NCBI GenBank assembly: GCA_026874595.1
Contig: CM049306.1
Span: 10,065,019-10,129,018, forward strand
Direction of reading: 5' to 3'
Length of the DNA stretch: 64,000 nt
From: Sipunculus nudus
Taxonomy: Eukaryota > Annelida > Sipuncula > Golfingiida > Sipunculidae
Each line of letters begins with the position of its first letter. Position 1 is the stretch's first letter. A program made the position numbers and the translations under genes. A model generated the notes under the pieces. That model was not told the origin of the DNA, made no database searches, and was given only the letters and a program-made list of their open reading frames with translations. Of this stretch, positions 29,701 through 42,200 are shown piece by piece.

Positions 29701-31284
29701 ACTTGTGAGGTTTTCACTAATACCATTTTAAATCAAACTTGTGCTATGAATCCATATAATGAGTGTATTCCGTATTAAACTTATCAACTGCTTTGAACAT
29801 GGGGTCCAGTGCCATTGTTACTTTGCTCACCTGCACATTAATTGCAGTGTCCTCCAGAATGACAAAAAATGTGAAGGGCTTGAATAGGAGGTTGGGTTGA
29901 GATCTCTTGAGGGTGTTGTTTTTCATGTGTATATTCCATCTAAATAAAGCAGAAATTTTATTTTAGATATTTTGAAATATTTAATTTTTTATATGAACTT
30001 GAAAAAAAAAACACTAACATGTAACAAACAAATATCCAACTTTGATTAATATTAACAAGTCTATATTAATATAAAATTTAATTGTAATACCATTACAGTT
30101 CAGTTATCAGTAATGTCAAATGATAACTGACCACCATCATTGGAATTTATATTAAATACACAAACCATAATATACTATATAAAGTAACATACTATAAAAC
30201 AAAGTAAACAAACTATATTTAAATACTTTCTAGAATCCTTTGGATAAAATGCCTTGAACTGAACTTTTTTTTCAAACATATTCAAAATGTAAATGATTTA
30301 ATAAGCATATTATTTTTTTAAGATATGGAACTTCCTTGTACTGTTGGTATGTAAATTAAAATAAACTGAAACCATAATGTATAAAGATGTTCCTTTTTTA
30401 ATATGGTTATGATGTTGCCAATTGTGCATAATAACAAATAACATTGGAAAAACATATGGCTATGCATAATAAAAAATGCAATATGACAGCATATGTTGGC
30501 ATCTGCGAAAAAAATATGCATTTGTATATACTTATTAATACCTTTCAGTCACGATGACATTGTCATTCAAATAAAAGAAAAGAAAATGTCAACAATTAAA
30601 ATAACAGTAAACAACCAAGAAGTACATGAACATGATAATTATTGACATCAATCTCTTGGTAATAGATGAATCATGTGAAAAGGTAACATTCCTGAAATTT
30701 AAAAAAGCAAGATTTGATTATTCATGGTCACACAGCAAAGTTTGTCAGAAATCCATTGCTCACCATAGCAATTTATTTACGTCTTGCATCACCACTGACT
30801 TCGGACACTGGACATCCGGGAATTCAACCGATTTTTTTTTCATATTTTATATGTAAACATGGTTTCTAATCCATGCTTATTAGTGTATAGTTATTAACAT
30901 AATAGTTCCTCACATTCAGTTAATGGAATATATGGCAAACATGATCAATTTAAATGTTATTAAAAATAATCAATAATATAAATATTAGAAAAAAATTATT
31001 TTTATAATTTATAAAATTATATTTATCTTATTAATTTATTATTAATATTTTATTTTTTTTTATATATTGATATTATATTATAATTATCATTATTATTACA
31101 AACATCGATCTATACTTACATAAAGATATCATAATATAAAAACATAAAATATGATATAAAATTGTTATCATTTTTACCGGTATTTTCCCAATAATTATTG
31201 ATAATAACTTTATTTTCATGATAATTTTTAATAAAATAAGTATATTATTATAATAATAATTATTATTATTAAAATTTTTTATCA

Positions 31285-31329
<45 letters not shown>

Positions 31330-34300
31330 ATATTATTGTTATTTTGAAACGTACTTTTCATAAAAATTCATTCATGTAAGTGTTGTTTCCATAAATTATA
31401 TTTATCTTATTAATTTATTATTAATATTTTATTTTTTTATATATTATTGATATTATATTATAATTATTATTATTATTACAAACATCGATCTATACTTATA
31501 TATAATTATTCTTTTTTTTTTGCACATGATAAAATTAAATATTTTTATAGTAACTGAATCAGCCGTTTGTGTTATTCCAATAAATCAAACTACTTTAGAC
31601 ATTTAAATTCTTTTTAATATAATTGAAAATAATTGTTGATATATATCTTCTTAACAGATTATGATTGAAAAAAAAATCAATTTCAATCAGATGAGATTTC
31701 AATTATTGTGAAATAATTTGAAATATAATTTATAAAATATTTAATTTATAAAATTTAAACATAAAATTAAAGTAATTAATACATTCAACTGCCCCCCTTT
31801 ACTGGGTAATGTATCAGTCTACATGATTTTCTTAAAAAAAATCTAGTGCATAATGCATAAATTATTACAACAGCGTACGGTGTAGTGGATAATATTCATT
31901 AATTTCGTACTTATCCCACACAGTCATGCAAGATGCACACGGATTTAAACACGAATTAAATCAAACAGACCGCCATGCTGTTTATTCTCCAGACGACAGA
32001 CTGGTACCCATCCAACAATACACATGCCGCCCCCTGGTGGCACGAATACAAATAATGCTAAATGACAACCGGCAATGGAACACTACATCCCTTCCTTTTT
32101 CCTCAGAATTGTAGTAACTGTTTTTAACACAAACTGTCAGTTAAGAGATCTTAGTAGAATCACCAGTCCAACATATATTATACTCAATAGTTCTTGATAT
32201 CGGCTCAAACAAATCTTTACGTATCTGGTTTGAGATATGCCGGTCTCACTCGAGTGGTACGAAGATAGCAGTATTACATATAATTACAAAACAAGTTCAC
32301 AGAAAATAAATTTCTGCTTAAGTTACCAAAATCCCATATCCAAGTCCTTTGTTTACTTTAAACTCTGTACAGTGTCTAAAGATGGAGTTTAATGTGAATA
32401 TTTAATGAGTAGTATAGCTACTCAAAATTATGTAATAAAACTTTAACTGAACACTAACACTTAGAGCAATTGGGGTGGACTACCCAAAGGCTCCTGGCAT
32501 GACAGAGGATTATTCTGCCCCGTAATTGTCATTGCCAGCTTATCTAACTAACACTAAGTAAACAGTGTCTTGTATGCCCATCTCAGGCCACTACTTATAC
32601 ATATGGAAATCCTTAAATCTTTCAGGAAGTTTTCGCTGTCTCACTGGTTTGAAGGTTTCCTCAACATTAACATCATTCAAATCTCCGGTGGATATTGTCT
32701 CATCGCCAGTATCATCAAGCAAAACAACATCATCGTCAGTACTGTTTCCAGTTTCTTGTGGAATTGTAGGTTTGACCTTGTCCTCTAGGAATTTCTTTAC
32801 ATGTGAGGTGTTTCTCTTATAACGGACTCCTTCGTTTGATTCGACAGTCACTTGGCTACCAGTTTTGTCAACAATCACAAATGGTTTTTCAGAAAACTTG
32901 GTGGTAAGTTTATTCTGCTTCTGTTGTTCCATGAGAACACGGTCACCAACAACTAATTCACTCTCACTCGCATGTCTACGGGTGTCTGCATAGTCTTTGG
33001 CTTTCTGTTTCATCTCTGCATCTTTATCCTTTACAGCCAAATTTCTTCCAATATCTCTCTCTGTCATCTCTGGTAATTTTGATCTTATTGGCCTTCCATA
33101 CATCAGTTCAGCAGGACTAACTCCTGTTGTAGTGTGTGGGGTTGTTCTGTAAGCAAGCAAGAACTTATTAAGCTCTGCTCTCAAGTCTTTCCCCTCAGCG
33201 TGGGCTATTTTCAAAGCCTTCAACATTGACCTATTTTGTCGTTCTATTTCGCCATTGGCCTGAGGCCAAAGCGGTGTTGTAAGTCTGTGTTCTATACCAC
33301 ATTCACGCAAGTATGATTCAAATCTCTCTGATTTCAAATTTCCTCCGTTATCTGTTTTCAGGGACATTGGATAGCCATGAGTAGTAAACATTCTGTCTAA
33401 TGACATGATGAGCTTGTCAGAGGTAGTAGTTCTCAAAAATTCAACTTCATAAAATCGACTATAATAATCGACAACTGCGAATATCCACTCTCCTGAGGGA
33501 AGTGGTCCCATCAAATCAGCTGCCAGATCTAACCACGGCTGTGTTGGTAACTCGGTTGGTTTTACTGGATCTGTGTGTGACGGTTGACTGACAAGCTGAC
33601 AACCGTAGCAAGATCTACACTTTCGTTCGGCTTCTCTGTCCATTCCCGGCCACCATACTTTAGATCGTAACCGTGCTTTGACCTTTACAATGCCTTGGTG
33701 TCCTTCATGTGCCAAGGACACAACCTGTTTCCTCATAACCTCTGGGATCACAATTCTAGTTCCCCTCAAGACAACTTTGCCTACAACACACAGTTCATTT
33801 CGGACACATTTATAGTCAGCTGGCAAGTCTGACAAGTTCCCAGTTTTGACACAATTTCTCACATTTGACAAAACTTTGTCCTCCGCTGATGCTTGCTCTA
33901 TTTCTCGAATCTGAAGTGCTCTGGGCGTAGCCTCCTTAGCTATAAATCTCACATATTCTTCTACAGTGTCTGTCTGTTCGCGCTCTGCACTGTTGATCAG
34001 TCTAGAGAGTGCATCTGCCGACATCTCTCTACCTGGGATATGCCTCACTGCGAAGTCGTATGGTTGTAAACGTAATACCCAACGTTCAATACGTGCCGAT
34101 GGCTTTGACTTCTTTGAGTAGATGTACATCAACGGCTTATGATCCGTTACAATTTCAAATTTGATTCCATACAGGAACATGTGAAATCTCTCACAGGCCC
34201 AAACAATGCTCAAAGCTTCTTTTTCTGTCTGTGAGTATCTACGTTCTACACTTGACAAACTTCTGCTGGCATAACAGATAACTTGTTCGTGGCCATCATG

Positions 34301-37300
34301 TTTTTGTACTAGTATCGCACCAAGTCCGACTGGGCTTGCGTCCACAATAACTCTTGTTTCTGCTCCTGTTCTAAAGTACGCCAAATTCTCCGAGTTTACC
34401 AGGGCCTCTCTCAGTATCTTAAAGGACTTCTCCTGTTCAGGACCCCAACTGAAAGGTTCTCCCTGTCGGGTCAATCTCCGCAAGGGCTCAGCTATGGTGG
34501 CAAGGTTTTTTATAAATCTTCCACTGAAGTTTACAAGTCCCATGAAACTGCGCACTTCTGAAACTGTTCCTGGCCTTCTGGCTTCTGCAACAGCTTTTAC
34601 ACGATCCTGTGTTGGTGAGATCCCCAAACTACTGAAAACGTGACCAACAAATTCAAGCTCTGGTAATCTGAACAAACACTTGTCAAAGTTTAATGTAAGT
34701 CCAACCTCCTTCAATCTACTAAGGACCTTGACTAATCTGCGGTCATGTTCAGCTGTGTCACGACCATGGACCACCATATCATCTGATATGTTTTCGACGC
34801 CTTCACAGCCAGCAATAGCCTGGTGTATCACATGCTGGAACAGTTCAGGAGCTGAACTTATGCCGAAGAGTAAGCGTTTGTACCTGAACAAACCAAGGTG
34901 ACATGAGAAGGTGGTGATCATGCGTGATTCCTCATCCAATTCTAACTGATGAAAGCCATTCTTTAGATCCAATTTCGAAAACACAGTACTTCCATTCATT
35001 TTCTGCAGTATTTCATCTACTGTCGGCATTGGATGGCGTTCACGGATAACAGCATCGTTAGCCTGCCTCATGTCGATGCACAGACGAATGTCATCATTAC
35101 TCTTGGGTACTATTACTACTGGGCTCACCCAGGGTGTCGGTCCCTTCACTGGTTCAATTATATCTGACTTGAGCAGTTCATCTATTTTAGCCTCTAACTT
35201 TCTCCTCATTCCAAATGGCACCCTCCGAGGACTCTGTGCAACAGGCTTTACATTTGGATCCAGGTGAATTTTAGCTTGATAATCCTTGAGTTTTCCTATA
35301 CCTTTGAAACACTCTGGAAATGACTTACGTAGGTCCTCTGCTGTCAATAGTGACTTCTGGTTTTGTGTCTCAACCATATTGACATTCAGTCCAACTCTAA
35401 GCACTTTCAGTCTCTCAGCAGTCTCTTTACCCAGAAGTGACCTGCCTTTACCATTTATCACTAAGAATTCAGCTTCTACTGACTGGTTTCCAGCTTTAAT
35501 CTTGGCCCAGAATTTTCCAAGAGTCTCTAATGGCTTAGGTGCACCATATGGATATAATCTCTCAGTTGCTTTCTGTGAAATGCACTTTATTCTTTGTCTT
35601 TTCATGTCACTCCATGTCTCTAGGTCCACCACATTAGCTGTAGAACCTGAATCAATCAACATTTTGGTCTCAACTCCTCCCAGAGTAACAGTTATCAAAC
35701 CACTATCCAGCTTATTAGCTTTAGTCAACAGGAAAGAATAATTGCTATCAGTATCACTTTCAACATTCCTCTCAGTTTGATCATCAACATAATGTAAAGT
35801 CTTTCTACCTCTAGGGTTCTCTCTTCTGTCACTGGTGTCAGGCTTTGATGTTCTGGTTTTTGTTTTACAGACAGCAGCAAAGTGTCCCTTTAAATTACAT
35901 TTATTACAAGTACTTGACCTTGCAGGACATCTCTGGTCTCTAGCTATGTGGCCTTCTCTGCCACATCTGTAGCAAACAGGCTTAGCAGGAGTCTTTCTAG
36001 GCATATTTGGCTTTCTATAGCCATGACTGCCTCGGTTACGGTTAGTTTGACCTTTGACCTCACTGTGATTCACCTCAGATTTGACCTCGTTATGATTCAC
36101 TTCCCTTTTACTTTCAATGTTCTTTAACTGTAACTCAACAGCTTCTAGAGCTCTGGAAATTTCTAACAAGTTATCTAGATTAAGATCAGTACCTCTCTGC
36201 AACAGCTTTCTCCTGAGCTGTGTTGACCTACATGTATCTATAACCTGGTCTCTGATCTGTTCATCAACGTCCGTGAAATCACAGTTAAACGACTGTTTCT
36301 TTAGCCTAGAAACGAACTGATCCATAGTTTCATCATCAGCCTGCTTAAGCTGTCTGAATACATGCCGTTCATAAGCTACATTTAACTTTGGCAGGAAATA
36401 TGCATCAAGTTTTCTAATGGCGGCTTTATACTCACTGTCTCGTTCGCCGTCTTCAGTGGCCTCAAACGGTACATCCGGTAAAGTTTCAAACACATCTTGT
36501 ACTCCCATGCCTGCTGAATGCAATAACAATGCAGTCTTTTGTGAGTCCAGGGTTACACCCTTCCCAATAACGTAAAATTCGAATGCTTTCTTCCATCGTT
36601 TCCAGCGAGCTCCAATGCAGGTAATATCGCCCGTACAATCAAACGTGGGAAGAGGCGCAAGTTCAACGTTAACAGCAGCCATAATCTTGACGATATGACC
36701 CAATATCTGACGGTGTTCCAACTAAGAAACTTCTGTTCTATCACCTCGTCGCCAGATTTCGTACTTATCCCACACAGTCATGCAAGATGCACACGGATTT
36801 AAACACGAATTAAATCAAACAGACCGCCATGCTGTTTATTCTCCAGACGACAGACTGGTACCCATCCAACAATACACATGCCGCCCCCTGGTGGCACGAA
36901 TACAAATAATGCTAAATGACAACCGGCAATGGAACACTACAATTAATACTGCAATAATTTTGCAGCATACTTCGGTAATACCTCAGGAGGTGCAGCAAAA
37001 CTGCAGTATACCTCAGACATACTGCAGTTCATCTGTTAAAACGGTTGAAATCAAAGTGCATAATCCAAGTTGACTGCAGTAAAGTGTAGTATACTGCAGT
37101 AAACTGTAGCATACTGCAGTATGACTGCAGTTTACTCTTTGCACGATGTTAGTTTACTGCAGACTGTGCAGTAAACTGAGGTATATCGCAGTAAACTGTG
37201 GCATACTGCAGTTTACTGTGGTATATTGCAGGATTACTGCAGTCAGCTCTTTGCATACTGCACGTTTACAACAGTAAACTGTGTTATACTGCAGTAAACT

Positions 37301-39177
37301 GTGGTATTCTGCAGAATTACTGTAGTAAACTGCAGAAATACTGCGGTATACTGCAGTATTTTTTTACCTGGGATGACATAAGAATAACCTCAGTAACACT
37401 AACTTAATTAGCGTGGAAATATGCCATCATATCAACAGACGTGGCCTTGTATTTCAAGTGAGTCACATGACATAAGAATAACCCCAGTCACACTAACTTA
37501 ATTAGTGTAGAAATATGCCATCATATCAACAGACATGGCCTTGTATGTCAAGTGAGTCACATGACATAAGAATAACCCCAGTCACACTTACTTAATTAGT
37601 GTAGAAATATGCCATCATATCAACAGATGTGGCCTTGTATTTCAACTGAGTCACATGACATAAGAATAACCCCAGTCACACTTACTTAATTAGTGTAGAA
37701 ATATGCCATCATATCAACAGATGTGGCCTTGTATTTCAAGAGAGTCACATGACATAAGAATAACCCCAGTCACACTTACTTAATTAGTGTAGAAATATGC
37801 CATCATATCAACAGACCTGGCCTTGTATTTCAAGTGAGTCACATGACATAAGAATAACCTCAGTCACACTAACTTAATTAGTGTAGAAATATGCCATCAT
37901 ATCAACAGACCTGGCCTTGTATTTCAGGCGAGTCACATGATATAAGAATAACCCCAGTCACACTTACTTAGTATATAAATAATGTGGTATTCACACTTGT
38001 ACACAGAGTAATCTAAAATCTTTGATCAAATCCTTAATATAATGGTCAACAAGATCAAAGGAACTAGATACGGGTAGTTGACGAGCGACTACGTGTATCC
38101 GCCGAAGTCAGAGTAGGATGGGTGAAGTGAAGCATGGATTGAGTGGCTCGGGGAAATAGTATGTTTTGCATATAAGCATGGATGACGCATGGATTGAGTG
38201 GCGAGGGGAAACCGAGAGAGGTGTGTTGCATATAAGCATGGACGTCTGCAGCAGAAATGTGTATGAAGGTGGCGCCATCTGCCACAAAATCCAAAAAGTT
38301 ATCCAAGTTGTATACAATTGCAAAATTTAGGGCAGATAAGTCAAACCACTGCTGAGATATGAGTGAACTTATCCCACATCGGTCAGACGGTTCCTGAGAT
38401 ATTAGCTTGAATGTCTGCAGCCTGAACATGAAAGTAGGTGGCGCCACAAAAACAAAAAAGCTATCCAAGATGTATATACATGCAAAATTTTAGGCAGATA
38501 AGTCAAACCACTGCTAAGATATGAGTGATTTTGTCCCACGGCAGACAAACAGACAGACACTGTGCAAAAATGGTTGCAGGTGGCGCCACCAGTTTTGTTA
38601 ATGATAAAGAGCTATGTGAGATATATACACATGCAAAATTTTGGCCCATTCGGTCAGATGGTTCTTGAGATATTAGCTTGGATGTCTGCAGCGTAAACGT
38701 GAATGTAGGTGGTGCCACTTGTCTTAAAATCCAGAAAGCTATCCAGGATGAATATACATGCAAAACTATAGGTGGATGAATCCATTCACTGCAGAGATAT
38801 GAGTGATTTAATCCCAAGGCAGAAGAACAGGTGGAGGCTGTGTAAAAATGGTTGCAGGTGGCGCCACAATTTTTTTTATGTATGTTATCCAAGCTATCCA
38901 AGGGCTACATTTGTGCAAAATTTTTTTCCTGATTGATCAAACGAGTCAGTTAAGTGGATTAATGTGTCAAAACACACGTACAGATGGAAGCACTTGAGAG
39001 AGAAAAGGTCAGAGGTCAAGCAAAATATATTGGCACCAGTTCACATGTGAACCGATAATCGTAAAAGTTTTTGGAAAAATCTGTCCAGTGGTCTCAGTTC
39101 TATTCTGGAAATGAACTCGGCAGCGGCGGAACCCGGTCAAAAACATCGGATCCGCAAAACTTTGTTTTGGCTGATAC

Positions 39178-39244
<67 letters not shown>

Positions 39245-42200
39245 TTCTGGAGTGATAGATGTAAAGGCATCATATATTAATCATATGGCAAACAAAACAG
39301 AGAAATGAAGTTTAGACCATTAAGACTTCAGGAAGTTTATCATTCAGGGTATGTTTAAACCAGTGAAGCCAGGAACTGTATAGTCTTAAACTACATTGCA
39401 ACTTTTAGGCCAAAAATAATAAAAGGTGTAATTCTCAGGCACGGCCCATGTCAAATTTTTATCACCCCCCTCCCCCCCCCCCCCCCCCGCATCAAAAGTT
39501 AAGTTTTTATTTTGATTTTTATCTTTTAAGAAGATGAATAATACAATTGATGTAGTGCTTTTACCAGTTTAGCAAAATAATTTGTTATTTTCATGCGTTT
39601 CCCTGATCAAATGACATTTTTATCAAAACCTACAAAAAAGAAAAAATTAAATACTGCCCTCTGCCTGAGAACCATACCTTTTTTTTTGGCCATAGACACT
39701 TCTACCAAGACTGGTATTGATGAGATTTGCTGGGTAAATGTAACAATCATTAAAAAAGAGATTGAAAAGACATGAATGAGGCCCCTAGAAAACTTGATCA
39801 TGTTAGTAAAAACAACAGTTCAAATTTTATCTGTTGAATATAAAAGCAAAGTAATTTTGTCCTTTTTCAAACAGATGTTGGGTTTAAAATGGCTTATATT
39901 TTCATATGTCATGTAACATAATTCTGTGTTTGGTTTGTAGAAAGAGGAAAGATTTCCAGGACCTTGTGGAAAAAGGGGAAAGAAAATGGAGCGACTTTGA
40001 CAAGAGAGGACTTCTGAGGTAGGCCACATCAGGTCACACGGGTTTTTTTTTCATATTTCAACTTGATGCCTAAAAAATGGAAACACACTTGTCCACACTA
40101 TTTTTTAGCTCAGCTGACTATAAGTCATCTGAGCTATAGTCGTGGTCCATTGTCCGTCCGTCTGTAGATGTGGCACGTTTAGAAACCATAAGACCTAGGA
40201 ATCCAAATTTGGCATAATGTTAGATGTCCCCAAGGTCTCCTACCAAGCCAAAAACTGGGTCTTTGCAACTTCGTTCCTTTGAGAAATTAAGGAAAAACCT
40301 CAGTTTTTTAATAAAAACCTATTTTTACACTTCAGGACTGCCTTATATCAAAACCACTCATCTGTTTTTATTTACCATAAATAATCCTCTATATAGTTCC
40401 TATGTACATGCCAGAAATTAGGTCTGTATTATATAATTTAAAAAAGTTATGGGCCTAAACACAATGCATTTTGTAAATAATCAGGAAAGAAATTTGATCA
40501 CTTAACACAAAACTTGTTAAAGCTTAGCACTTTTTTCCAGTAATATAACTTTTATTAATCAAAATTAAATTGTATACCCAAAATTTGATCAAAATCTTTT
40601 AAATTTTTTAAAACATTAGCAAAAATAAAAAAATTGGTACCTCAAATTTTGCCCAACTTTGACAATGGCACGTTTTTTTTTTTCTGTAACTGCTGTGGAT
40701 TTAATTTTCAAAGCATGTTTTGTTAGCATTTCAACTGTTAACACCATAAATTTGAAACCAGTTGATCAAAAACTGTAGATTTTATTCAAGTTTTCAAGCA
40801 CCATGTCACATTGTTTACATCAAGCTAGTGTTATGCAGTTTGCTAGAGCTCAGCTCCCCAGCTTCAGCTCTAAGTTCCTTAAATTTGGCATACAGTTTGA
40901 TGTCTCCAAAATCCCCTACCATGCCAAGAATTTGGTCACTAGGACTTAATTCCTTCGAGATATTAATGAAAAACTTCATTTTTCCATTAAAAACCCATTG
41001 TTTCAGTTTAAGACTGCCTAATATCAAAACCACTGATCTGATTTTGATCATATATAATATACATATTTTTCTATACATTCACTATACACATGCCAAAAAA
41101 TGATGTCAGTATTACATAATTGTTTTAAGTTATGGGCCCAAACATAATGCACTTTTTAAAAAATCAAGAAATATATTTACTTCCTTAACAAGAGGACTGC
41201 TGAAGTAAGAGATTTTTTGTCAGGGCTGTAACATTATTTAATCAAGATTCAATTGAATACCCAAAATTAGTTCTGAATTTTTCAACTTTTATAAATTATT
41301 AGTATAAATATAAAATTAGTACCTTAAATTTTGCCCAATTTTGACCATGGCGCGTTTGTTTCCTGAGAGCACTGTTGATATAATTTTCATATCATGCACA
41401 CATAAGGATCTCAGCTTTTTAGTTTCGAAAGCTGAAAGAAATTGGCCAAAAATTGTAGCTTTTATTGATGTTTTTATGAGACCATGTCAGATCCAGGCTC
41501 TACCCAGCCCCTCTTCAGTCACCTGTATGTTCACCTGTATGTTGCACGCTGGAGGCGAGGCATACTCTTGGGCAGCCAGGCAGCTTATGGCCAGCCACAG
41601 TTGATCCAGGTGTCCAACCCAACTCATCTAGTAGTTGTTTTGAAAAACAACATAACAGAAAACAATAAATTAATAATTTTTTATTGGTTATTAATAACAA
41701 ATTAAAGAAAAATTAATAGAAAAGGAATCTGCTAGTTGATGAGTAACAGGAAATTAAATTGCATTTACTGATGATGTAAGAGTCTTGTATGGATGGATAG
41801 AATGTCAATGTCAATGTTATTCCAAATAACACCATGCAGTCACCTATGGTATTTTTCAGTTCAGTTTTAATGATAAAAAAATAAACCATATTGTTCATTA
41901 CTAATCATTAGGGATCATATGAAGGAAATTAATAATAGACAAAGATGCAGTTGATAATATTAATTTAGATTCCGACTGTGTCTAGCGTGTAGATTGATGT
42001 GAAAGTAGTCCAAAGTGATTATATTACATTTTTTTTAATATAAATAAAAGCCATAAAACTAGGTACTTATGATCATTATTTAAAATTGTGAATTTTGTAT
42101 ATTCTGGATTCTCAACATCATTGTGTGGCTTAAACTGAATAAATACTAGACATGGTGCGAATGCTTTGCAAATGTATTTGAATACGAATATATATATGTA

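Larger units (their letters stand above)
31903..36941 (-). mobile_element. Full-length Ty3/Gypsy LTR retrotransposon
   Basis: It is complete from 185-bp LTR to 185-bp LTR and flanked by the 5-bp direct repeat ATTAA (31898-31902 and 36942-36946). The two LTRs are identical by eye, and the 1376-codon gag-pol frame has no break, which points to a recent insertion. The internal order on the minus strand is LTR, primer site, gag-pol, polypurine tract, LTR. There is no env-like frame. It is nested in the right part of the CTGCAG-rich TIR element, so it arrived after that element. Confidence 0.96.
26103..37372. mobile_element. Large TIR element with CTGCAG-palindrome-rich ends, inserted in the 94-bp array
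   Basis: The left end is CCCAGGTGAAAAAATATTGC and the right end, inverted, is CCCAGGTAAAAAAATACTGC. The similarity lasts about 25 bp. The array unit is split as GTCACAT / ATGACATAAG, giving a 2-bp AT duplication. Both ends carry dense CTGCAGTA words, many of them as the perfect palindrome TACTGCAGTA. I count 20 CTGCAG in 26190-26660 and 13 in about 36990-37372. Without nested insertions the element would be about 5-6 kb. I find no transposase frame, so it is non-autonomous or decayed. An AT duplication is reported for the ISL2EU group, but I cannot assign this element to it. Confidence 0.8.

Noticed and set aside
31926-32114. Two identical plus-strand ORFs (also at 36780) as small genes
   Set aside because: They lie in the two LTRs and are identical only because the LTRs are.
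35286-35741. Plus-strand 151-codon ORF
   Set aside because: It is the antisense shadow of the Gypsy gag-pol frame.
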